Source of the DNA: RGIG3102 sp964369915
Lineage (GTDB): Bacteria > Bacillota > Clostridia > Oscillospirales > Ruminococcaceae
NCBI GenBank assembly: GCA_964369915.1
Contig: CAYJGG010000031.1
Coordinates: 1-21,158 of the forward strand
Length of the DNA: 21,158 nt
Direction of reading: 5' to 3'
Shown here: one piece after another, positions 13,373 through 20,433 of the stretch
How positions within the stretch are numbered: position 1 is the stretch's first letter
Layout: every line of letters starts with the position of its first letter
Position numbers and translations under genes: made by a program
Notes under the pieces: model-generated
Told to the model about the DNA's origin: nothing
The model's database searches: none
The model's input: only the letters and a program-made list of their open reading frames with translations

Positions 13373-14098
13373 TTGAAAATAAATCAAGTTGCAAAATTAA
13401 GTGGTATAACCGTTAGAACTTTGCATTATTATGATGAAATAGGTATTTTAAAGCCTAGTGTTAATGATGAAAATGGATATAGAGATTATAGCGAAGAAAA
13501 TCTTGAAACTCTACAACAGATTTTATTTTTAAGAGAACTTGAATTTTCGCTTGTAGAGATTAAAGAGATTATTCAAAATAAAAATTTTAATAGAAATAAT
13601 GCTATTGAAAATCATAAAGAATTGCTAATCCAAAAAAGAAATAGACTTGATGATTTAATAAAATTATGTGAAAAAACATTAAAAGGAGAAAAAGATATGA
13701 GTTTTAATCAGTTTGATATGAAAAAAATAGAAGAATATAAGAAAGGTGCTAAAGAAAAGTATGGTGATAGTATAGCTTATAAAGAAAGTGAAGAAAAAAC
13801 AAAAAACTATACAGAAAAGGACTATAAAAGAGTGCACGAAGAAACAAATGAAATCTTTAAAAAGTTTTCTAATTTAAAACATTTACAGCCGAGTGATGAA
13901 AATGTTAAAAATTTAGTTAAAGAGTGGCAAGATTATATAACAGATAATTTCTACACTTGCACAGATGAAATTTTGCAAGGACTTGGAGAAATGTATGTGC
14001 AAGACGAAAACTTTAAGAAAAATATAGATAAACAAGGCGAGGGAACAGCGCATTTTACACAAAAGGCTATAGAATATTATATTTTAAATAAAAATTAA
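13373..14098 (+). CDS. MerR-family regulator with TipAS drug-binding domain
   Basis: A 241-residue activator. Residues 1-70 are a MerR winged helix (KINQVAKLSGITVRTLHYYDEIGILKP...NGYRDYSEE), 75-105 a dimerising coiled coil, and 115-240 a TipAS domain (ending in a GTAHFTQKAIEYY segment), which in TipA, Mta-like and related proteins binds thiopeptide or other drugs. The start is TTG at 13373, 7 bases after AGGAG. An upstream ATG at 13334 lies inside the operator and is excluded. An internal ATG at 13697 has a perfect Shine-Dalgarno and may give a free TipAS domain. No drug pump is adjacent; the regulator may act on itself and on distant genes (inference). Confidence 0.9.
   Translation: MKINQVAKLSGITVRTLHYYDEIGILKPSVNDENGYRDYSEENLETLQQILFLRELEFSLVEIKEIIQNKNFNRNNAIENHKELLIQKRNRLDDLIKLCEKTLKGEKDMSFNQFDMKKIEEYKKGAKEKYGDSIAYKESEEKTKNYTEKDYKRVHEETNEIFKKFSNLKHLQPSDENVKNLVKEWQDYITDNFYTCTDEILQGLGEMYVQDENFKKNIDKQGEGTAHFTQKAIEYYILNKN
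13697..14098 (+). CDS. Possible internal start: free TipAS domain (133 aa), same frame as the MerR gene
   Basis: ATG 13697 (Met109 of the full protein) is preceded by AAAGGAG with AGGAG at 13684-13688, 8 bases away, an ideal ribosome site inside the coding region. The product (MSFNQF...) would be exactly the ligand-binding domain without the DNA-binding part. In Streptomyces tipA, an internal in-frame start is known to yield abundant TipAS that soaks up drug. Caution: the GEKxM segment is conserved in the family for protein reasons too. Confidence 0.45.
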   Translation: MSFNQFDMKKIEEYKKGAKEKYGDSIAYKESEEKTKNYTEKDYKRVHEETNEIFKKFSNLKHLQPSDENVKNLVKEWQDYITDNFYTCTDEILQGLGEMYVQDENFKKNIDKQGEGTAHFTQKAIEYYILNKN

Positions 14099-14137
14099 AA
14101 ATAAGCTAATTTACATTTTGTAAGTTAGCTTATTTTT
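14097..14137 (+). terminator. Terminator of the merR-tipAS gene
   Basis: An 18-base stem with one G-T wobble (14097-14114 with 14120-14137, core ATAAGCTAA/TTAGCTTAT), a 5-base loop and a TTTTT tail. Confidence 0.87.
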
Positions 14138-14167
14138 ATTTAAGTGATTATTTAAACTGCTTTTGCG

Positions 14168-14192
14168 TAAACTTTAGTAATATAAACTTTAG
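14168..14192. repeat. Direct repeat TAAACTTTAG in the sigK leader
   Basis: TAAACTTTAG at 14168-14177 and 14183-14192. The second copy abuts the GGGGG of the Shine-Dalgarno site. It could be part of a sporulation-specific promoter or a regulator site. I could not assign a sigma-E or sigma-K promoter with confidence here. Confidence 0.3.
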
Positions 14193-14203
14193 GGGGATTT
14201 ATT

Positions 14204-14914
14204 ATGTTTAGTGCATTAATTGGATTTATAATTTCGCAAATGCTTTTCGTGGCATTACATTTAGAAAGTCGAATTTTACCAAAGCCTTTAGGGGCAAAAG
14301 AAGAAAAAGAGGAATTTATTAAATATAAAAATGGAGATATGGCTGCAAGAGATAAAATAATTAAGCATAATTTAAGACTAGTAGCACATATTTCAAAAAA
14401 ATATTATCAGAGTAGCGTTGATAATGAAGATTTAATGTCGATAGGGACGATAGGACTTATTAAAGCTGTGCAAAATTTTTCACATGAGAAAAATACAAGG
14501 TTCTCTACTTATGCCGCAAGATGTATAGAAAATGAAATATTAATGGCTTTTAGAAAACAAAAACCTCATGAAAATATAGCGTCGTTAGATGAGAATTTAG
14601 GAGTTGATAACGATACATCAGCACTAACTTTAAAAGATAATTTAAAAGATGATTTTTCTATAGAAAAATATTGTGAAGAAAAAGAATTAAAAGAAGAAAT
14701 CACAAAACTTGTTATGGAAAAGTTAAATGGAAGAGAACGTCAGATAATTATTATGAGATATGGTTTAAATAACACAAAAAGTTTAACACAACAGAATATT
14801 TGCGAAATACTTGGAATATCAAGAAGTTACGTAAGTAGAATTGAATCTAAAGCTCTAGAAAAATTAAAAAGTGCTTATTTAAATAAAATAGATACTAAAG
14901 AAAATATTTTCTAA
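14204..14914 (+). CDS. sigK: RNA polymerase sporulation sigma factor, sigma-K type (pro-protein)
   Basis: A 236-residue sigma-70-family factor that would direct late mother-cell transcription during sporulation. The hydrophobic N-terminal leader (about residues 1-20) followed by ILPKPLGAKEEKE matches pro-sigma-K, whose leader tethers it to a membrane until SpoIVFB cleaves it. Region 2 is about 55-125 (NLRLVAHISKKYY, DLMSIGTIGLIKAVQNF, FSTYAARCIENEIL). Region 4 is about 172-225 (REIQI-like REРQ/IMRYGL, then ILGISRSYVSRIE). The gene is intact, with no skin-type insertion. ATG 14204 follows GGGGGA by 7 bases. It is monocistronic as far as can be seen; no separate terminator was identified before the next promoter. 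Confidence 0.9.
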   Translation: MFSALIGFIISQMLFVALHLESRILPKPLGAKEEKEEFIKYKNGDMAARDKIIKHNLRLVAHISKKYYQSSVDNEDLMSIGTIGLIKAVQNFSHEKNTRFSTYAARCIENEILMAFRKQKPHENIASLDENLGVDNDTSALTLKDNLKDDFSIEKYCEEKELKEEITKLVMEKLNGRERQIIIMRYGLNNTKSLTQQNICEILGISRSYVSRIESKALEKLKSAYLNKIDTKENIF

Positions 14915-14929
14915 TTTATAAAAGATTTG

Positions 14930-14958
14930 TTGATATAAAGTTTTTTATGTGATAAAAT
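14930..14958 (+). promoter_or_regulatory. Promoter of the PPK2-GGDEF operon
   Basis: TTGATA (14930-14935), a 17-base spacer and TAAAAT (14953-14958) with extended TGA. It begins 16 bases after the sigK stop, so sigK read-through is also possible. Confidence 0.7.
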
Positions 14959-15009
14959 ATATATAATTATGATTTGTAAAAATAGAAGTTTAAATTTAAG
15001 GAGGACATT

Positions 15010-16473
15010 ATGTTAGAAAAAATTAAAGAAACCCCGAAATTTGACAATATTGAAATTAAAGACGAAATAAAAAAAATGCAAAAAGAGCTGTTTGTTATGC
15101 AGCAAAAAATAAAAGAAAAAAATATCCCAGTTATGATTTTACTAGATGGAATTAGCGCAGCTGGGAAAGGCAGTATGCTAGGCAAATTAAGTGCTAGAAT
15201 GGAGCCTCGTGGATATAAAATTCATAAAATAAGTAAAGATGATAGGTTTGATTTAAGGCCGTGTATGTATAATTTTTGGCTTTCAATTCCACCAAAAGGC
15301 GAGATGGCAATTTATGATGAGGCTTGGTATAATAAAGCAAATACACTAATGGAAAACAATAAAGAAGAATTAAAAACTTATATAAATGAAATAAATACTT
15401 TTGAAAGACAGCTTGCAGACGATGGATATTTAATTTATAAATTTTATTTGCATATAGATAAAAAAGAGCAAGAAAAAAGACTATCAAAAACAGATGAAAA
15501 TGAAATTCACACTTGGAGAGTTACAAAAAAAGATTGGCAAGAAAATTCAAATTATGATAAAAACTTAAAACATAGAGATTTAATTTTAGAAAAAACAAAC
15601 ACTCCTGCTGCTCCTTGGGTGTTAATTAATAATAACGAGGAAAAAGAAGGAACATATTCTTTATTAAAACACCTAACAGGAAAATTATCAGAGGCACTAG
15701 AAAATCATTCTATAGTAAAAAATGAAATAGTTAGCGGTGAAAAGTTTGATTTATTAGAAATGCAAAATCTTAAAAATATAAAATTAAATAAAGAAATGTC
15801 TGATGATGAATTCAAAAAAGAATATAAAAAAGAAAAAGAAAAACTAAATAATTTGCATAGTTTATTATATCAAAAGAAAATTCCTATGGTTATAGCTTTT
15901 GAAGGCTGGGATGCCGCTGGAAAAGGCGGAGCGATAAGACGATTATCGTGGACTTTAGATGCAAGAGGATTTGATGTTTATTCTATTGCAGCACCATCAA
16001 AAGAAGAATTATCAAAACATTATCTATATAGATTTTGGAACAAACTTCCAAAAAACGGGCATATAGCTATGTATGATAGGTCTTGGTATGGTAGAGTTAT
16101 GGTTGAAAGAATTGAAGGCTTTACTAAAAAAGAAAGATGGGAAATGGCATATCAAGAAATCAATGAATTTGAAAGATCCTTAATAGAATCTGGAGCTATA
16201 GTTTTAAAATTCTTTATTCATATTGATAAGCAAACTCAGTTAGATAGATTTAACGATAGACAAAACAACCCAGAAAAACAATTTAAAATTACTGATGAAG
16301 ATTGGCGAAATAGAGAAAAGTGGGATGCATATGAAGAGGCAATAAATGAAATGATTCATAAAACTTCAACAAAAAATGCACCATGGATAATTGTTGAAGG
16401 TGATAATAAGCCGTATGCAAGACTAAAAGTTATTAAAGCAGTAAGGAAAGCTTTAGAGGAGAAATTAAAATAG
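15010..16473 (+). CDS. pap: Polyphosphate:AMP phosphotransferase (two fused PPK2 domains)
   Basis: A 487-residue cytosolic enzyme of the class II PPK2 type, which uses polyphosphate to convert AMP to ADP (Pseudomonas PAP is the model). Two PPK2 halves are visible. The C-terminal half has an intact Walker A (GWDAAGKGG, Asp301, Lys305), Walker B-like YDRSWYGR (355-362), and lid-type basic residues before DEDWRNREKW. The N-terminal half has GISAAGKGS (Ser49 in place of the key Asp) and YDEAWYNKA in place of YDRSWYGR, so it looks catalytically degenerate, with the C-terminal half doing the chemistry (inference from motifs). ATG 15010 follows AAGGAGG. The next gene begins 4 bases after its stop. 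The symbol follows the biochemical name and is tentative. Confidence 0.93.
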   Translation: MLEKIKETPKFDNIEIKDEIKKMQKELFVMQQKIKEKNIPVMILLDGISAAGKGSMLGKLSARMEPRGYKIHKISKDDRFDLRPCMYNFWLSIPPKGEMAIYDEAWYNKANTLMENNKEELKTYINEINTFERQLADDGYLIYKFYLHIDKKEQEKRLSKTDENEIHTWRVTKKDWQENSNYDKNLKHRDLILEKTNTPAAPWVLINNNEEKEGTYSLLKHLTGKLSEALENHSIVKNEIVSGEKFDLLEMQNLKNIKLNKEMSDDEFKKEYKKEKEKLNNLHSLLYQKKIPMVIAFEGWDAAGKGGAIRRLSWTLDARGFDVYSIAAPSKEELSKHYLYRFWNKLPKNGHIAMYDRSWYGRVMVERIEGFTKKERWEMAYQEINEFERSLIESGAIVLKFFIHIDKQTQLDRFNDRQNNPEKQFKITDEDWRNREKWDAYEEAINEMIHKTSTKNAPWIIVEGDNKPYARLKVIKAVRKALEEKLK

Positions 16474-16477
16474 GGAT

Positions 16478-18070
16478 ATGACAATTGAAATTTTATTTAT
16501 TATATTTAATATAGTGTTTTTTATTAACAATTTATTTTACTTGAATCTAGTTGAAGGCGTATTTAACATACAAAATAATAAAATAAAAATAGTGGCATTT
16601 GGCATAATGACAAGTTTATTTGGAAGTGGTGCGTTACTTTTTTTTGGAAGTATGTCGGCACTTGGATACACTATTATGCTTACAGTGTATACTGTTGCAG
16701 TTATGACGTTTTATCAAAAGCAAAGTATTATAACAAGGTTTGCGTTTGTTTTGCATTTTAATTTGCATATTATGGTGGCGAGAGGTTTAATTACTTCGAT
16801 TTTATCATTGATTTTAAATGTTTCAATTATAGACTTATCAAGAAATTTAAATTCTTTTTGGACTATTTTAATTCTAACATCTATACTTTGTAGTACGTTC
16901 ACAATAGGACTATTAATGGTTATACCAACAAAGTATTTAAGAGTTATTGGAGCAAAAACTCAAGCAGTTGAAATATACACTGCTATTTTAGCGTTTGCTA
17001 ATGTTTATATGATAGCAAATGGGAATATTTATATTCATGACATTTCATATAATGCTCTGCCACTACATCAAATTATAGCATCATTAACTTGGCTAGGGGT
17101 ATCTTACGCTGGGATATTTATGCTTATTGGCTTTGATATTTTAAAAGAGAAAAAAGAAGATTCAATATATAGGCAATCAGTTGAAAAAGATTCTATTATT
17201 ATAGCTGAAATAAATTGCACAAAAAACAAAATGTTAAGATTAAATAGATTTTCAAAAGAAGAAGAAATAAAACATGACACATATTCAGATTTTCAATATG
17301 AAATTTTAAAAGATAGACTTACAGAGCAAGATTTTGAAATGCTATATGATTTTATGTCTATAGAAAATATTTTAAAAAATTATGAAAATAATATTACAAC
17401 TTTAAAAACGGAATTTTTTGCAAAAATGGCAGACGATGAATTGCGATGGGTAAGGGCATCTATTACCATAAATGAAGAAAAATATACAGATGATGTTATC
17501 GCGATATTTAGTATTATAGACGATGTTCACGATGCGAAAATGAAAGAATTGGAATTATCAGATACAGCAAAAAAAGATCCTCTTGTTGGAGCTTATAATA
17601 AAAAAGCTACACAAGAAATTATCGATTCGCTTTTAAAAAGTGGTATTAAAGGCGCTTTAATGATGGTGGACTTAGATAATTTTAAAGCAATTAATGATAA
17701 CTTTGGACATATATATGGAGATGAAGTTTTAAAAGAAGTGTTTTTGAAAATTCAAAAAAATGTTAGAGGCGATGATATTATAGGAAGAATTGGCGGAGAT
17801 GAATTTATTATATTTTTAAAACATATAAATAGTGTTGAAGAGATATTAAAAAAAGCTGATTTGATTTGCAAAAATATCAATAAAATATATACTCAAGATG
17901 GTGTTAATATTGAAATTTCAAGTAGTATAGGAATAGCATTAGCATTAGCTGAAGATGATAGTATTAGTTTCACAGAGTTATATCACAAAGCGGATTTAGC
18001 AATGTATATAAAGAAAAAAGAAAGTAAAAATGGTTTTATTCTTTACGATAAAAAAACAATGGGAGAATAA
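16478..18070 (+). CDS. Membrane-bound GGDEF diguanylate cyclase
   Basis: A 530-residue protein. About seven hydrophobic segments fill residues 1-220. A PAS-like region (about 235-355, with ELRWVRASITINEE and IAIFSIIDDVHDAK typical of a PAS end) leads to a GGDEF domain (about 360-528). The active site GGDEF is intact (439-443) and a product-inhibition site RxxD (Arg430-Asp433) sits five residues before it, so it should make c-di-GMP under feedback control. The signal sensed by the membrane part is unknown. It starts 4 bases after the polyphosphate enzyme; the nearest SD-like AGGG is only 2 bases away and GAGGAG is 16 bases away, so translational coupling is likely. A terminator follows. Confidence 0.9.
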   Translation: MTIEILFIIFNIVFFINNLFYLNLVEGVFNIQNNKIKIVAFGIMTSLFGSGALLFFGSMSALGYTIMLTVYTVAVMTFYQKQSIITRFAFVLHFNLHIMVARGLITSILSLILNVSIIDLSRNLNSFWTILILTSILCSTFTIGLLMVIPTKYLRVIGAKTQAVEIYTAILAFANVYMIANGNIYIHDISYNALPLHQIIASLTWLGVSYAGIFMLIGFDILKEKKEDSIYRQSVEKDSIIIAEINCTKNKMLRLNRFSKEEEIKHDTYSDFQYEILKDRLTEQDFEMLYDFMSIENILKNYENNITTLKTEFFAKMADDELRWVRASITINEEKYTDDVIAIFSIIDDVHDAKMKELELSDTAKKDPLVGAYNKKATQEIIDSLLKSGIKGALMMVDLDNFKAINDNFGHIYGDEVLKEVFLKIQKNVRGDDIIGRIGGDEFIIFLKHINSVEEILKKADLICKNINKIYTQDGVNIEISSSIGIALALAEDDSISFTELYHKADLAMYIKKKESKNGFILYDKKTMGE

Positions 18071-18077
18071 AACAACT

Positions 18078-18107
18078 AAATGAGCGAAGAAATTCGCTCA
18101 TTTTTTT
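18078..18107 (+). terminator. Terminator of the PPK2-GGDEF operon
   Basis: An 11-bp stem (AAATGAGCGAA 18078-18088 with TTCGCTCATTT 18093-18103) closed by a GAAA tetraloop and followed by a T-run. Confidence 0.92.
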
Positions 18108-18144
18108 GCATAAAATCAAATTTTTAGTCTAAATTATTAATGAG

Positions 18145-19758
18145 GTGATAATTATTTTAAGTGAAAAAAGATTAGTGCAAATTCAAGTGTGTTTTGTTTT
18201 ATTTGCGATAGTTTTGCAAGTGAATATAGTTAGAATTATTTGTTCTGATTACTATATAGCAGCTGAAAATCAAACTAAAAAAACAATTCAAATTTCTAGT
18301 GGAAGAGCAGAAATAGTTGATTCTTCTTTTAGAAAAATAACAGGTACAGAAAATACTCTAACTACACTAGTAGAAACTAATACCACAGATTTACAAGAAA
18401 TTTTTAATAGTTTGTCAGAAGAAGATAAAGCGGAGTTTTCAAGTAAAATTGAAAATTATAAAAGAATGGTGGTAGATTTAGAGCATCCAATAGAAAATCA
18501 AACAATGTATCTTACGAGTAAAAGATATAGCGAAAATAATATAGCCCAACATTTAATAGGATATGTTGATATTGATAATAACGGAGTTACTGGAATTGAA
18601 AAGGCATTTGATGAAGAATTAAAAGATAATGGAGAAATTATAGAATTAAAATTAAATGTTAATGGTGTAGGGGATATTTATGGAGATATAGAAAAGGAAA
18701 TTTCAGTAAGGGAAGATGTTTTAAGCTTAACAATAGATAACACAATGCAACGCCTTGCCGAAAGTGTTGCAAAAGAATATGTAGAAAATGGCTCTATAAT
18801 TATTATGGAAAGTGGAACAGGAAAAATTTTAGCAATGGCATCAACTCCTGTTTATGATGCTAATGAAATAGAAAACTATTTAGACGATGAAAATTCACCA
18901 TTACTAAATAAATCTCTTTTAGCATACGAGCCAGGAAGTGTTATAAAGCCATTATGGGCAGCACTAGCTTTAGAGGAAGGGTATAGCAAAGATTATATGT
19001 ATGAATGCACAGGGCACACAGAAGTAAATGGGCATATATATCGTTGCTTTAATGATACAGCGCATGGGGAAATTGATATGGAAGAAGCGCTAAGGGTGTC
19101 TTGTAATAGTTATTTTATTGATTTATATTATAAAGATAAATATTATTCAATGAAAAGTATGGCAAATCAGATGAATTTTGGAGAAAATATTGAGCTTAGT
19201 AATAATTATTATACAAGTGAAGGATATTTTCCAACTATTAATGAACTGGAAAATATAGGGCAACTATCATCAGTCAGCTTTGGGCAAGGTAAATTTTTAG
19301 TAACTCCTATTCACATAACAGCTTATATGAATATGTTTGCAAATGATGGAAAATATATTGCACCACAAATTACACAAGGGATATATGATAGCGTAAGTTT
19401 TGAATTAATAGAAAATTTATATGAATATGATGAAAAACAAGTTATAAGTAAAGAAACAGCAGATATAATTAAAGAAATGCTAATAACAGTTGCAATGGAA
19501 GGGAATTCAAAAAGGGCAGCACCAACATATTTAACTGCAGCGGGAAAAACAGGAACAGCACAAACAGGGATAATTAAAGAAGATGAGAGTGAAGTTTTGA
19601 ATGCTTGGTTTTCAGGGTTCTATCCGGCAGATGATCCCAAATACACAATAACTGTTCATTTATATGATGGGGGAGAAAGCTCTTACACTGCAACAACTAT
19701 TTTTAAACAAATTTGTGATCAAATTTACTATTTATTATATCCAAATGGGATAGAGTGA
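18145..19758 (+). CDS. Class B penicillin-binding protein (peptidoglycan D,D-transpeptidase), start uncertain
   Basis: A 537-residue (from GTG 18145) single-pass membrane protein. A membrane anchor lies at about 14-33, a small PBP-dimerisation-like part at about 50-190, and a transpeptidase domain at about 200-535. The three penicillin-binding motifs are intact: S265-V-I-K268 (EPGSVIKP), S319-C-N321, and K468-T-G in AAGKTGTAQTG. It would cross-link peptidoglycan. The short form resembles SpoVD or other small class B PBPs, so a sporulation role is possible but unproven. Start: GTG 18145 lies inside the best Shine-Dalgarno (GAGGTGAT, 18142-18149). The well-spaced in-frame codon is ATT at 18154; the next GTG is at 18175, with a weak site. 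No promoter was found in the 74-base gap after the previous gene. Confidence 0.9.
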   Translation: MIIILSEKRLVQIQVCFVLFAIVLQVNIVRIICSDYYIAAENQTKKTIQISSGRAEIVDSSFRKITGTENTLTTLVETNTTDLQEIFNSLSEEDKAEFSSKIENYKRMVVDLEHPIENQTMYLTSKRYSENNIAQHLIGYVDIDNNGVTGIEKAFDEELKDNGEIIELKLNVNGVGDIYGDIEKEISVREDVLSLTIDNTMQRLAESVAKEYVENGSIIIMESGTGKILAMASTPVYDANEIENYLDDENSPLLNKSLLAYEPGSVIKPLWAALALEEGYSKDYMYECTGHTEVNGHIYRCFNDTAHGEIDMEEALRVSCNSYFIDLYYKDKYYSMKSMANQMNFGENIELSNNYYTSEGYFPTINELENIGQLSSVSFGQGKFLVTPIHITAYMNMFANDGKYIAPQITQGIYDSVSFELIENLYEYDEKQVISKETADIIKEMLITVAMEGNSKRAAPTYLTAAGKTGTAQTGIIKEDESEVLNAWFSGFYPADDPKYTITVHLYDGGESSYTATTIFKQICDQIYYLLYPNGIE

Positions 19759-19771
19759 GGTATATAATAGT

Positions 19772-19800
19772 TGTTGATTTAGAGGTGGTTGTGATATAAT
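19772..19800 (+). promoter_or_regulatory. Promoter of the HAD_SAK-type gene
   Basis: An extended -10, TGATATAAT (TATAAT 19795-19800). Candidate -35 boxes are TTGTTG (19771-19776, 18-base spacer) or TTGATT (19774-19779, 15-base spacer); neither is ideal. Confidence 0.55.
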
Positions 19801-19841
19801 TTATAAGTAAAGAGAATTATGAAACTAAAAGGAGTTCTATT

Positions 19842-20330
19842 ATGAATAATATTATTTTTTTGGATATAGATGGTGTGTTAAACTGCAATGATTATAAAAA
19901 GGAAAGACAAGAAGATTACTTTGTTGATGAAGAGAAAGTGAAGCTCCTTTCTAAATTGTTTCACGAGATAGAAGATGCTAAACTGGTTTTGCACTCAGCT
20001 TGGAGATTTTGGTTTGATGAAAACTTAAATCCTAAAAATGATGTGGCTGAAAATTTAATTATGCTACTATCAAAATATCAAATGATAATATCAAGCATTA
20101 CACCAGATTTAACAACACCAGAAATTCATAAGACAAAAAAATTCAGCAGAGTGAAAGCGAAAGAGATTTTATTATGGTTAGAGCAAAATCCAAATGTGAA
20201 AGAGTGGGTTGTGATAGATGATCTATGGCTTATAAATGAATTAGTAGAATCACATCAAATTAAAACAGATCCCAAAATCGGATTAACGCTAGCAGATGTA
20301 ATAGATGCGAAGAGATTATTTAAGGTGTAG
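19842..20330 (+). CDS. HAD-like protein of the HAD_SAK type
   Basis: A 162-residue cytosolic protein. It has the HAD nucleophile motif IIFLDIDGVLN (Asp8, Asp10), then a SAWRFWFDEN segment (around 53-62), a conserved (S)xWR feature of the HAD-in-Swiss-Army-Knife (PF18143-like) group, and VVIDDLW (about 122-128) as motif IV. There is no full cap domain. Free-standing copies of this domain have no established function; in RNA-repair fusions it acts as a phosphatase. ATG 19842 follows AAAAGGAG. It stands alone with its own promoter and terminator. Confidence 0.75.
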   Translation: MNNIIFLDIDGVLNCNDYKKERQEDYFVDEEKVKLLSKLFHEIEDAKLVLHSAWRFWFDENLNPKNDVAENLIMLLSKYQMIISSITPDLTTPEIHKTKKFSRVKAKEILLWLEQNPNVKEWVVIDDLWLINELVESHQIKTDPKIGLTLADVIDAKRLFKV

Positions 20331-20379
20331 AACAAATTTTATATTGGCATAATTCTAGTTATTTTCATAAACATCAAAA

Positions 20380-20407
20380 AAGAGCGATTATTATATTAAT
20401 CGCTCTT
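20380..20407. terminator. Bidirectional terminator between the HAD_SAK and DUF4438 genes
   Basis: An 11-bp perfect stem (AAGAGCGATTA 20380-20390 with TAATCGCTCTT 20397-20407) with a 6-base loop, placed between convergent genes. The T-tail is stronger on the minus strand. Confidence 0.82.
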
Positions 20408-20433
20408 AAATTTATATATTATTCAATTGTATT

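Noticed and set aside
14204..14914. skin-type prophage interruption of sigK
   Set aside because: The reading frame is continuous through regions 2 and 4, with no recombinase gene nearby.
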